A DNA stretch of 55,596 nt. Source: Lachnospiraceae bacterium. Lineage in GTDB: Bacteria; Bacillota; Clostridia; Lachnospirales; Lachnospiraceae. How positions within the stretch are numbered: position 1 is the stretch's first letter; each line of letters starts with the position of its first letter. The translations under genes and the position numbers were made by a program. Positions 9,096 through 16,269 of the stretch are shown here, one piece after another. The stretch is from positions 1 to 55,596 of the forward strand of contig CAJTDX010000021.1 of the NCBI GenBank assembly GCA_910575155.1. The letters are read 5' to 3'. The notes under the pieces were generated by a model. The model saw nothing but the letters and a program-made list of their open reading frames with translations. It made no database searches and had not been told where the DNA came from.

Positions 9096-10394
9096 ATGTC
9101 TGAATTTCATCGAATGATCACATACCTCTATTTATATGAACAGGGAATCAAAAGCAGAAATATTGGATTTGCAAAAGCAGAAAAAAGAGATCAGCGCTGT
9201 CTCTTTGAAGTACATATGAAAAACACCGGGTACAGCCTTTCTCCTGTCCAGGTGTATTTTTATGTCCAAAAAGGCCCGCAGCTAATCGGCATTTCCCTCG
9301 GAAAATTTACCTTAAACCGGGGAAGCGGAGAATTTAAGACCATTCTCAACCCTGAAGACATCGAAAACAGCGGATATCTCCTGGATGATGTAAAAGGAAT
9401 CTACATACCTCTTTCCGAGCGGACCATGCTGGTAAGCCAATGGGACGACGATGAATTTAAACGCGAATCATTTGTGGATCTTGCCGTTTTGTCCGATGAT
9501 GACAAATCTGAGTTGTCGGAAACAGATTCTTCTGATTCGGCCAGGGAAGCAATATCTCCACAGCCGCAAAACAATTCTGAAACACAGGCGGCGAACGCTT
9601 CCCCTGTAACAGAACATACTTCTGAAGCACAGGCGGCGGAAACTTCCTTTTTACCGCAAAATACCTCTGAGATACCGGTACCAGAATCCTCTCAAACAGC
9701 GCAAGATACGCCTGAGACAGCGACAGCGGATGTTTCTGATCTGGCTGACAATCCCATGCATTCTCAGTCCGGGGAACCATCTCCGCCCCAAAGCGAAGAA
9801 CCTTTACACGCGGCGGAAACCCCCGCGCCAAAAACAACTGCGAAAACAAGGGATGCTTTAAAAGCCGTCGAGGCTCTTCCTCTTCCAGAACGCAGAACTG
9901 CCGGATTTCATACCGTGGGTAAAAAACCCCGGCCTGCCCAGACAAACCATGCTCCGCGGCAGGAGGCAGACTCCGGGCATTCCAAGTCCGAGACCCCGGA
10001 GGACTGGCATCTGCGCTGGCGTTTCATTCTGGAAAATTTTCCGGTAATGACTCCATTTTCCGGCGATGAACATACGCTCTGTGTGAGACTGGAGTTGAAA
10101 GATATCCGCCAGCTTCCCAGGCAATTCTGGTATTTTGGAAACAACAGCTTTCTGCTCCATGGCTTTTTTAATTACCGTTATATTATTCTGGGTATGACCG
10201 AGGAATTTGGCGTAAAAAAATGGTTTATCGGTGTTCCCGGCGTATTTCAAAATCCGGAACGGGTAATGGCGGCGCTCTTTGGTTTTCCGGAATTTCGAAG
10301 TGAAAAGCCCTCTGAAATCAACACCGGACAATTCGGGTACTGGTACCGCTTTCTCAACGAGCTGTCCCAGCCTTCGGAAAAAACGCCTGACTGA
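9096..10394 (+). CDS. conserved protein of unknown function (DUF6128-like)
   Basis: 432 residues from the ATG at 9096, behind GGGAG; the frame is open from 9051. Residues 1-115 form a compact N-terminal domain (SEFHRMITYLYLYEQG). Residues about 130-290 are a low-complexity linker rich in Glu, Thr, Ser, Pro and Gln with repeating SETQAA-like units. Residues 300-432 form a second conserved-looking domain (ARG-rich start, WYFGNNSFLLHGFFNYRYI, GVPGVFQNPERVMAALFGF, GQFGYWYRF). The end matches what I recall as DUF6128 in Lachnospiraceae. No signal peptide or membrane segment is visible, so it is probably cytoplasmic. No function is assigned. Confidence 0.6.
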   Translation: MSEFHRMITYLYLYEQGIKSRNIGFAKAEKRDQRCLFEVHMKNTGYSLSPVQVYFYVQKGPQLIGISLGKFTLNRGSGEFKTILNPEDIENSGYLLDDVKGIYIPLSERTMLVSQWDDDEFKRESFVDLAVLSDDDKSELSETDSSDSAREAISPQPQNNSETQAANASPVTEHTSEAQAAETSFLPQNTSEIPVPESSQTAQDTPETATADVSDLADNPMHSQSGEPSPPQSEEPLHAAETPAPKTTAKTRDALKAVEALPLPERRTAGFHTVGKKPRPAQTNHAPRQEADSGHSKSETPEDWHLRWRFILENFPVMTPFSGDEHTLCVRLELKDIRQLPRQFWYFGNNSFLLHGFFNYRYIILGMTEEFGVKKWFIGVPGVFQNPERVMAALFGFPEFRSEKPSEINTGQFGYWYRFLNELSQPSEKTPD

Positions 10395-10433
10395 GAACTT
10401 CAGCGTTCCTCATACTCCCGATTCATTTTAAAT

Positions 10434-10988
10434 CTACATCCTCTCTCCCGCCAGCAGAGCGTATACTTCATGGTCTTTCCAGACGCCATGCAGCTTTACG
10501 CTCTGTCTTTTTCTCCCCTCTTTTACAAATCCCAGTCCCTCCAATAATTTCCTGGAAGCGGTGTTTTCCGGCTGAACCTGCGCTTCCACCCGGTGAAGCT
10601 GCATTTCTTTAAAGACAATGTCCATACATTTTAAAATACTCTCTTTTGCATATCCCTTCCCCCAGTATCTCCGGTCAAATTTATATCCCAATTCACAGGA
10701 CAGATAAGGCGACCAGCAGATATGCTGGAGCGATACCGTGCCAATAACCTGTTCTTCCTTCCCTTTCTCAAATACCCAGAAGCGCACAAAGGACTGCTTC
10801 ACAGCCAGATTATATTCACAATGCAATAAAGATTTCTGATAATTCTCGGTGTAAAAATTTATTGGACGGTCTATCTCATAGCGTTCAAAAATATCCTGAT
10901 TATCCAGATAAAACTGCAGTACCTGCCTGGCCGCAGTATCCGGCAGAACCTTTAAAACAAGCCGGGAGGTTTCATAATTCATTTTCAT
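10434..10988 (-). CDS. GNAT family N-acetyltransferase (RimJ/RimL type)
   Basis: 184 residues from the ATG at 10988; the ATG at 10994 is too near GAGG but possible. It has the RimJ/RimL-like start (YETSRLVLKVL), the GTVSLQHI strand, the acetyl-CoA loop region YWGKGYAKES, and the C-terminal NTASRKLLEGLGFVKEGR signature. Family members acetylate amino groups of proteins or small molecules; the substrate here is unknown. It is convergent with the upstream gene and divergent from tadA. Confidence 0.88.
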   Translation of the reverse strand: MKMNYETSRLVLKVLPDTAARQVLQFYLDNQDIFERYEIDRPINFYTENYQKSLLHCEYNLAVKQSFVRFWVFEKGKEEQVIGTVSLQHICWSPYLSCELGYKFDRRYWGKGYAKESILKCMDIVFKEMQLHRVEAQVQPENTASRKLLEGLGFVKEGRKRQSVKLHGVWKDHEVYALLAGERM

Positions 10989-11060
10989 TTGCATAATCCT
11001 CTGATTTGATTTAAACTAATGCTCAAATCTTATTTTATCATAAAATGAACAGGAGTGTAT

Positions 11061-11540
11061 ATGGAGCAACAGGAAAAATTTATGCGCGAGGCCATCCGCC
11101 AGGCACGCAAAGCAGCCAAAATCCAGGAGGTTCCCATCGGCTGCGTTATTGTATATGAAGATAAAATTATTGCGCGGGGATATAACAGAAGAAATACGGA
11201 TAAGAATACGCTTGCCCATGCAGAGCTTTCCGCCATAAAGAAAGCCAGCAAAAAACTGGGGGACTGGAGACTGGAAGGCTGCACCATGTATGTGACCTTA
11301 GAGCCTTGCCAGATGTGCGCCGGAGCCATCGTTCAGGCCAGGATCGACAAAGTGGTTATGGGCAGTATGAATCCCAAAGCGGGCTGCGCTGGCTCTGTGC
11401 TGAATTTGCTGCAGTTTTCCGCGTTCAACCATCAGGTTCTTCTGGAACAGGGCGTGCTGGAAGACGAATGTTCACAGATGCTCAGCGAGTTTTTTAAAAA
11501 TCTGCGTGAAAGAAAACGGCTGCAAAAAGAAAATACTTAA
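11061..11540 (+). CDS. tadA: tRNA-specific adenosine deaminase TadA
   Basis: 159 residues. The deaminase zinc site is HAE (LAHAELSAI) plus PCQMCAGAI, with the substrate segment QARIDKVVMGSMNPKAG. It converts A34 to inosine in tRNA-Arg(ACG). AGGAG lies 5 bases before the ATG at 11061. The SRP RNA gene follows directly, the order seen in Bacillus and many clostridia (tadA-SRP RNA-dnaX). Here dnaX lies separately on the other strand. Confidence 0.96.
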   Translation: MEQQEKFMREAIRQARKAAKIQEVPIGCVIVYEDKIIARGYNRRNTDKNTLAHAELSAIKKASKKLGDWRLEGCTMYVTLEPCQMCAGAIVQARIDKVVMGSMNPKAGCAGSVLNLLQFSAFNHQVLLEQGVLEDECSQMLSEFFKNLRERKRLQKENT

Positions 11541-11556
11541 AAGACCCTGCGGGATG

Positions 11557-11585
11557 TTGACTTTTTTCCGGAAACACGCTATACT
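11557..11585 (+). promoter_or_regulatory. promoter of SRP RNA
   Basis: -35 TTGACT (11557-11562), 17-bp spacer, -10 TATACT (11580-11585). The predicted start falls at 11591-11592, exactly where the SRP RNA terminal stem begins. Confidence 0.85.
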
Positions 11586-11590
11586 TAAAT

Positions 11591-11857
11591 CTCCGAGCAG
11601 CCGGGGCGGCAGCGGTGCCCTGTACCAACAATCCGCTATAGTTGGGGTGATGCTCTGCCCCGGGTTTGTGACTGTGGGGCTGCCTTTTATAAGTGGTGAC
11701 GACGTTTGGGTCTTACGCAATGGAAATCTGTGAACCGTGTCAGGTTGGGAACAAAGCAGCACTAAGCAGAACCTTTCATGTGCCGTAAGGTCGCCTGAGC
11801 CGAGCTAACTGTAAGAGTAACGTCCATGGTCAGGATTCAAAGCAGAGCGCTCGGAAT
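11591..11857 (+). ncRNA. ffs: signal recognition particle RNA, large (Alu-containing) type
   Basis: About 265 nt. The 5' Alu-domain core GCGGTGCCCTGTACC and AATCCGCTATAG is followed by a long helix. The S-domain tetraloop region reads GTCAGGTTGGGAACAAAGCAGC. The terminal stem TCCGAGC (11592-11598) pairs with GCTCGGA (11849-11855) and fixes the ends. This is the Bacillus/Clostridium-type SRP RNA that, with Ffh, targets nascent membrane and secreted proteins. Confidence 0.93.
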
Positions 11858-11942
11858 TAAATTGCAGTTTCATATTGACGGTTCGTTTCCTGTCATTTCA
11901 CCGCGGGAAACTGACTGTAAGAATTTACCAGTCCCTTTGCAC

Positions 11943-11971
11943 TTGACATATTCGTGCAGAGGGATTATATT
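11943..11971 (+). promoter_or_regulatory. promoter of the PerR-like regulator
   Basis: -35 TTGACA (11943-11948), 17-bp spacer, -10 TATATT (11966-11971). The operator at 11981-12000 lies just downstream, so a bound repressor would block the start. Confidence 0.8.
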
Positions 11972-11980
11972 TATCTTGTA

Positions 11981-12000
11981 AACAATAATAATTACTATTA
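11981..12000 (+). promoter_or_regulatory. PerR/Fur-type operator before the regulator
   Basis: An AT-rich inverted repeat centred on TAATAATTACT, with ATAATA...TATTAT arms. It matches the general layout of a Per box. It differs from the rubrerythrin operator at 12444-12470 by one symmetric pair of bases over 20 bp (A for G on both arms). This suggests autoregulation. Confidence 0.75.
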
Positions 12001-12020
12001 TCTAAATGGAGGGAATATCA

Positions 12021-12413
12021 TTGACTAAGCACAGCCGTCAGAGAGAATGCATCAAAGAATTTCTGACAAACCGCTTTGACCATCCCACCGCAGAAACTGT
12101 ATATCTCAATGTAAAAAAGGAATTTCCAAATATCAGCCTGGGAACCGTTTACCGGAATCTGTCTCTGCTGTCAGACCACGGAGAAATCCGCAAGCTCTCT
12201 ACCGGCACGGGACCCGACCGTTTTGATGGAAATACAGCGCCTCATTACCATGTACTCTGCACAGAATGCGGCGGTGTCCTGGATCTTAATATGGAAAATA
12301 TAGATCACATCAACGCCCTTGCAAGAATGCAGTTCAAAGGTGAGATTTCAGGGCATGTCACTTATTTCTTAGGAAAATGCCCGGAATGTCTGAGCAAAGA
12401 AAATCAAAAATAA
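12021..12413 (+). CDS. perR: Fur family transcriptional regulator, PerR-like
   Basis: 130 residues from a TTG at 12021; GGAGG lies 9 bases upstream. The ATG at 12006 would contain that site and lacks one of its own. The winged helix (HPTAETVYLNVKKEFPNISLGTVYRNL) is followed by the PerR-like metal segment DRFDGNTAPHYH and two CxxC zinc pairs (CTEC, CPEC). PerR senses peroxide through an iron-bound His and represses defence genes. The Asp before HYH fits PerR better than Fur. Matching operators precede this gene and rbr, supporting a peroxide-stress pair. Confidence 0.88.
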   Translation: MTKHSRQRECIKEFLTNRFDHPTAETVYLNVKKEFPNISLGTVYRNLSLLSDHGEIRKLSTGTGPDRFDGNTAPHYHVLCTECGGVLDLNMENIDHINALARMQFKGEISGHVTYFLGKCPECLSKENQK

Positions 12414-12415
12414 TA

Positions 12416-12444
12416 TTGACATTCACAGAAAGATGTGATATTTT
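12416..12444 (+). promoter_or_regulatory. promoter of reverse rubrerythrin
   Basis: -35 TTGACA (12416-12421), 17-bp spacer, -10 TATTTT (12439-12444), directly abutting the operator palindrome. Confidence 0.8.
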
Positions 12445-12470
12445 AATAACAGTAATAATTACTGTTATTA
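12444..12470 (+). promoter_or_regulatory. PerR-type operator before rubrerythrin (perfect 27-bp palindrome)
   Basis: A perfect 13-1-13 inverted repeat, with arm TAATAACAGTAAT and its complement around a central A. It covers the expected transcription start. Its TAATAATTACT core is shared with the operator of the regulator gene. Confidence 0.85.
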
Positions 12471-12517
12471 CCACAGAATAAATTTAAAATTCATATAAAA
12501 GAAAGGAAGACAAAAGA

Positions 12518-13060
12518 ATGAAAAAATTTGTATGTAATGTATGCGGTTATGTTTATGAAGGAGATGCAGCGCCGGAGAAATGTCCGCAGTGTAATGCACC
12601 GGCTTCCAAGTTCACAGAGCAGAGCGGAGAGAAGACATGGGCTGCCGAGCATGTGGTAGGCGTAGCACAGGGCGTTTCCGAGGATATTATAGAAGATTTA
12701 AGAGCAAACTTCAACGGAGAATGTTCAGAAGTCGGCATGTACCTTGCAATGGCAAGAGTTGCTCACAGAGAAGGTTATCCTGAAATCGGATTATATTGGG
12801 AAAAAGCTGCTTATGAAGAAGCAGAACATGCGGCAAAATTTGCTGAGTTACTGGGCGAGGTTGTTACTGACAGCACCAAGAAGAATCTGGAAATGCGTGT
12901 AGAAGCTGAGAACGGCGCGACTGCTGGTAAATTTGACCTTGCAAAACGCGCAAAGGCTGCAAATCTGGATGCAATCCATGATACCGTACATGAAATGGCA
13001 AGAGATGAGGCAAGACATGGAAAAGCTTTTGAAGGCTTGTTAAAGAGATACTTTGGCTAA
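12518..13060 (+). CDS. rbr: reverse rubrerythrin
   Basis: 180 residues. An N-terminal rubredoxin-like iron site (CNVCGY, then CPQC) is followed by a ferritin-like diiron four-helix domain with E...ExxH pairs ([40 protein letters not shown]). This rubredoxin-first order defines reverse rubrerythrin. Family members reduce hydrogen peroxide (and oxygen) to water with NADH-derived electrons in anaerobes. AAAGGAAG precedes the ATG. The palindromic operator and the PerR-like gene just upstream point to peroxide-induced expression. Confidence 0.95.
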   Translation: MKKFVCNVCGYVYEGDAAPEKCPQCNAPASKFTEQSGEKTWAAEHVVGVAQGVSEDIIEDLRANFNGECSEVGMYLAMARVAHREGYPEIGLYWEKAAYEEAEHAAKFAELLGEVVTDSTKKNLEMRVEAENGATAGKFDLAKRAKAANLDAIHDTVHEMARDEARHGKAFEGLLKRYFG

Positions 13061-13096
13061 TCAGAACGCCGGATTTTAAAGGATTTTAAACGATAC

Positions 13097-13129
13097 GGGA
13101 ATGAATCAGAGATGGTTCATTCCCTTTTT
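13097..13129 (+). terminator. rho-independent terminator of rbr
   Basis: Stem GGGAATGAATCA/TGGTTCATTCCC (one G-T pair) with a 4-base loop, followed by TTTTT. Confidence 0.9.
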
Positions 13130-13272
13130 ATTTGCATATGGGCTGTCCCGCACAGATCTGCGGAAGCAAACGTTTCAAAAAACGCCGCGAAAATTTTTAT
13201 TTTTGACTGTACTGTAATCGTAAAATAGCCGATAGAATTATTACTCAGGTGGTTACATATCGCAGAATTTTA

Positions 13273-13367
13273 CGCAGGATAAATTTTCATCTGCAAGGCG
13301 GAAAAATGAGTTGTAACGAGAGGTACAACGATTGATGACAACACGGCAGATGGAAATTCAGACAAGT
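13273..13367 (+). repeat. structured dispersed repeat, copy A
   Basis: The outer stem pairs AATTTTCATCTGC (from 13281) with GCAGATGGAAATT (ending 13358), with one G-T pair. An inner hairpin lies around GTTGTA/TACAAC. Shared blocks with copy B are GCAGGATA, TTCATCTGCAAGGCGGA, ACACGGCAGATGG and GACAAGT. No coding sense is evident. The 372-bp gap between rbr and the next gene holds this repeat and the rbr terminator. Confidence 0.75.
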
Positions 13368-13432
13368 AAAAACTGTAATATTTAACCGCCGGAGTAATAT
13401 TATAATTTACAACAGAATGCGGGGAAACAGAT

Positions 13433-13672
13433 ATGGCGACAGATATCAGACAGGTATTAGATTCCATGGAACACGCTTTGAAACTTCAGATTCAGGCGAA
13501 TGCCGAGAGACGGTCTGAGAAAGCGGCCCGGGAAGAAAAAGAATTCAAAGAAAAACTTATGTATGCCTTTACAAGCAAAACAGAGCTTGAAAGCAAAGCT
13601 TCTGCTGTAAAAGGATCACAGGACGCCGTACGCCGGGATCAGCTCATGGCTCTGATGATGGCGGGCTTTTAA
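13433..13672 (+). CDS. small hypothetical protein
   Basis: 79 residues, highly charged and probably all helical (DSMEHALKLQIQANAERR, KAAREEKEFKEK). It has no cysteines, no signal peptide and no membrane segment. GGGGAAAC lies before the ATG, a usable but modest ribosome site. I do not recognise the family. It sits between structured repeat A and the MITE-like palindrome. A weak TATAAT at about 13410 precedes it without a clear -35. It could be a small regulatory or coiled-coil protein. Confidence 0.55.
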   Translation: MATDIRQVLDSMEHALKLQIQANAERRSEKAAREEKEFKEKLMYAFTSKTELESKASAVKGSQDAVRRDQLMALMMAGF

Positions 13673-13692
13673 GCGCCTGTAAGATTTTGCCA

Positions 13693-13787
13693 GGGCTGTC
13701 GCATTAAGAAAAATAATACAAGATATAGTTGATTTGAATCATTCTTCTAACCATATTTTGTATATGTTTTGCTTAGTGCGACAGCCC
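13693..13787. mobile_element. MITE-like 95-bp palindrome
   Basis: The ends are GGGCTGTCGCA and TGCGACAGCCC. The complementarity continues inward with interruptions (TTAAG/CTTAG, ATACAA/TTGTAT, ATAT...ATAT) to a GAATCATTC centre, so almost the whole element folds on itself. Such ends resemble terminal repeats of some insertion sequences, but no transposase is present and no clear target duplication flanks it. It may also act as a two-way transcription barrier between convergent genes. Confidence 0.6.
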
Positions 13788-13849
13788 CGGTACATGTTAC
13801 TGCCGCAGCGTCGCAAATGCCGGGATACTGACAATTATATGCGCCGGGC

Positions 13850-14389
13850 TTACAATAAAGCCTGCAGTATCATAATATGATATTCTTCGTCCCGGATAAT
13901 TCTGAACAGCACGGCGTTGACACAATCGTCTTTTATCCTCTTGATATGCGCTTTATACTGGTTGATCGCCGCCTTCTCCGATTCTATATCCGCAAGCAGC
14001 ATATTTCTGGTCTGCTCCGGAATGTTCAGACACTCCGGCGTCCACATTTTCCGTCTGCCGTCGCAGGATTTGGCAACAAAATCGACTTTTCCTCCTAACA
14101 GTTGAATCAATTGTCCCAGCTTCTGCAAATGCATCATCTCCGCCACAGCAATTCCAAGAAGCGTTTTTGCCAGAGGACAGTTCTCATCAGAAATACGGTT
14201 TTCATTATTAATATACTGGGTGATTGCGGATAATTCTGATACCGACCCGCAGTAATCCATACTGAGCAGATTGGCGTATGCCAGATTTTTCTCGCGCACC
14301 TGGAGCGGCGGATAAGGCAAATCCATCATTATAGGTTTTATTCCCGCAAAACTGCAATTATTTATGAAAAGATGTTCTTTTTCTCCCAT
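13850..14389 (-). CDS. ferritin-like diiron protein
   Basis: 179 residues. Four probable helices carry the diiron pattern: E in SVSELSAITQYI, ExxH in AEMMHLQKLG, E in DIESEKAAINQY, and ExxH in RDEEYHIMIL. This is the rubrerythrin/Mn-catalase-like ferritin fold without a rubredoxin domain. The metals and reaction (peroxide removal, oxidase or storage) cannot be told. AAGGAG lies about 10 bases before the ATG. It is convergent with the small gene at 13433, about 800 bp from the rubrerythrin, and may share the oxidative-stress role. Confidence 0.75.
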   Translation of the reverse strand: MGEKEHLFINNCSFAGIKPIMMDLPYPPLQVREKNLAYANLLSMDYCGSVSELSAITQYINNENRISDENCPLAKTLLGIAVAEMMHLQKLGQLIQLLGGKVDFVAKSCDGRRKMWTPECLNIPEQTRNMLLADIESEKAAINQYKAHIKRIKDDCVNAVLFRIIRDEEYHIMILQALL

Positions 14390-14509
14390 ACACTGTATCT
14401 CCTTATATTCATCAAGCCCAAAAGGTTTCTATGATAATATATTGTAATTTTAAGATACTGTGCATTCTTAGAAAAAATTCTCACTCAGAGAGCGTTTGCC
14501 CCTGTGATC

Positions 14510-15301
14510 CTATGAAGCCAGATCTTTTCTGACATACACAATATATGCCGTGCAAACTCCCGCAATCAGAAGACCTGCTCCCAGAACCGCCGCTCCCGCG
14601 GACACCTCTCCCGTACAAAATAAATCGGGGGCATTTGCATAAGAGAACGGACTGACGAATTTGTAATCGGATAAATCCGGAATAACTCTGGCAATTAAAT
14701 CGTAAGCATACAGAACCAATACCACGCCCAGTCCAAGCCCTAATTTATTTTTTCTCTGAAAGGCGGAAAACGCAAAACAAATCCCGGCAATTTCCAACTG
14801 CATCAAAAGCTGCATTGCATGATAAAGGAAAAATTCTCTGAGCGGCATTTCTTCCCCTAAAATCACGATTCCCACACTATAAAACGCCACGCAGAACAGA
14901 TTCATGAGTACAATATGTACAAAAACAGCCGCCCATTTTGCCAATACCACTTTTCCTCTCTGTAAGGACAATGTAAACAAAAACTCACCCGTATGCCCGT
15001 CTTCTTCTTTTGAGAGCATATTGGTACTGATTATAGCGGCAAACATTGCTCCGCCTAATGTGTGGATATTCCCTACTTCCATTGCATAAAAACCCGGCAG
15101 CGTGCCGATGTTTAACTGATTTATGCCAAAGGCTTCCGAAAATCCGCCCATAGAAGCAAATTCTTCTGCCATTCCCGCCATGCTGTCCTGCATACTGGAA
15201 AAAAGCAGAATGCACGCCATTCCCATACCTCCCACGCAGAGCGACCAGATTAGCAGGCTTTTCCTGTATGTTTTCATTTCATGTTTAAAAATTGTAAACA
15301 T
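14510..15301 (-). CDS. ABC transporter permease (ABC-2 type)
   Basis: 263 residues with about six hydrophobic segments. The first extracytoplasmic loop is long and Met/Gly-rich (SSMQDSMAGMAEEFASMGG), and a SKEEDGHTGEFLFTLSL segment lies in the first cytoplasmic loop, typical of ABC-2 permeases for drugs or peptides. TAGGAGG precedes the ATG. It follows the ATPase gene by 10 bp and forms one exporter with it. The substrate is unknown. Confidence 0.85.
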   Translation of the reverse strand: MFTIFKHEMKTYRKSLLIWSLCVGGMGMACILLFSSMQDSMAGMAEEFASMGGFSEAFGINQLNIGTLPGFYAMEVGNIHTLGGAMFAAIISTNMLSKEEDGHTGEFLFTLSLQRGKVVLAKWAAVFVHIVLMNLFCVAFYSVGIVILGEEMPLREFFLYHAMQLLMQLEIAGICFAFSAFQRKNKLGLGLGVVLVLYAYDLIARVIPDLSDYKFVSPFSYANAPDLFCTGEVSAGAAVLGAGLLIAGVCTAYIVYVRKDLAS

Positions 15302-15311
15302 TGCAAACCTC

Positions 15312-16157
15312 CTATTCCTTTGTTAATGCTTCGTTTTCCTGATAATAATGCAGGAAAATCTCATCCAAAGACGGTTCTTCAATTAAAAGATCTGTAATAT
15401 TTTCCTGCGCCAGTTCCTGCAGTAATTTCTTCAAATCTCCTTTGTAAATGTAATGTTCCTGTTTCCCGTCCCGCACAAGCTGAATCTTCTTTGCATTTGA
15501 TCTCGTGAGATGTTCCACACTGTCCACGCGCTGAAGCGTTCCTTCTTTCATAATGGCTGCATTCTGGCAGTATCTTTTGATCTCTGAGAGAACATGGGTT
15601 GACAGCAGACAGGTTGCCCCTTCCTTCACGTACTCCTGAATCAGTTTGAAAAATTCTGTCTGCATCAGGGGGTCCAGTCCGCTGGTCGGTTCGTCAAACA
15701 CAAACAGTCTGGGCCTGTGCTGCATGGCAATGATTATGCCTGCTTTTTTACGATTACCTAAAGATAAATCACAAATCCGCTTATTGACATCCACTTGCAG
15801 ACGTTCACACAACTTCTGCGCTTCTTTGCTGCAGTCTTTTTTGCGCACATCAGCCGCCATCCGGATCAGGTCTTTTACTTTCATGGTCGGATAAAACATG
15901 GTTTCTGAGGGCATATATCCTATATCACGCATGATAAGTTCCCTGTTTTTTCTGATATCTTTTCCAAAAATATGTATGCTTCCTTCCTGAAACTGTATCA
16001 GTCCCAGCATAGCGCGAATCGTGGTAGATTTGCCTGCGCCATTGGGACCCAGGAAGCCGAAAATATCTCCTTCCCGCACCTGAAAACTTACGTCAGACAC
16101 TCCCCTGTGCTTTCCGTAATTTTTCGTCAGATTTTGAATTTCTATGACGTTTCCCAT
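15312..16157 (-). CDS. ABC transporter ATP-binding protein
   Basis: 281 residues from the ATG at 16157 (AGGAAAGG upstream). The longer frame to 16232 lacks a ribosome site. Walker A is GPNGAGKST, signature LSLGNRKKAG (variant of LSGGQ), Walker B LFVFDEPTSGLDP, switch His in STHVLSE. The C-terminal part is of the kind found in drug/peptide exporters. It energises the permease encoded 10 bp downstream. Confidence 0.92.
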   Translation of the reverse strand: MGNVIEIQNLTKNYGKHRGVSDVSFQVREGDIFGFLGPNGAGKSTTIRAMLGLIQFQEGSIHIFGKDIRKNRELIMRDIGYMPSETMFYPTMKVKDLIRMAADVRKKDCSKEAQKLCERLQVDVNKRICDLSLGNRKKAGIIIAMQHRPRLFVFDEPTSGLDPLMQTEFFKLIQEYVKEGATCLLSTHVLSEIKRYCQNAAIMKEGTLQRVDSVEHLTRSNAKKIQLVRDGKQEHYIYKGDLKKLLQELAQENITDLLIEEPSLDEIFLHYYQENEALTKE

Positions 16158-16221
16158 TGTCCATGTTCCTTTCCTGCAATGCCTTGTGTTTTTTATATAT
16201 CTATCAGTTTTCTGTAATACA

Positions 16222-16263
16222 AAAAACAGCAAAGCGGACCTGACAGAATAACCGTCAGATCCA
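16222..16263 (-). terminator. terminator of the DEAD-box helicase gene
   Basis: On the minus strand the stem GGATCTGACGG/CTGTCAGGTCC (with G-T pairs) is followed by GCTTTGCTGTTTTTT. Confidence 0.75.
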
Positions 16264-16269
16264 CTTGTC

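Noticed and set aside
9457-10331. Two long minus-strand frames
   Set aside because: Antisense to the gene at 9096, caused by its low-complexity region.
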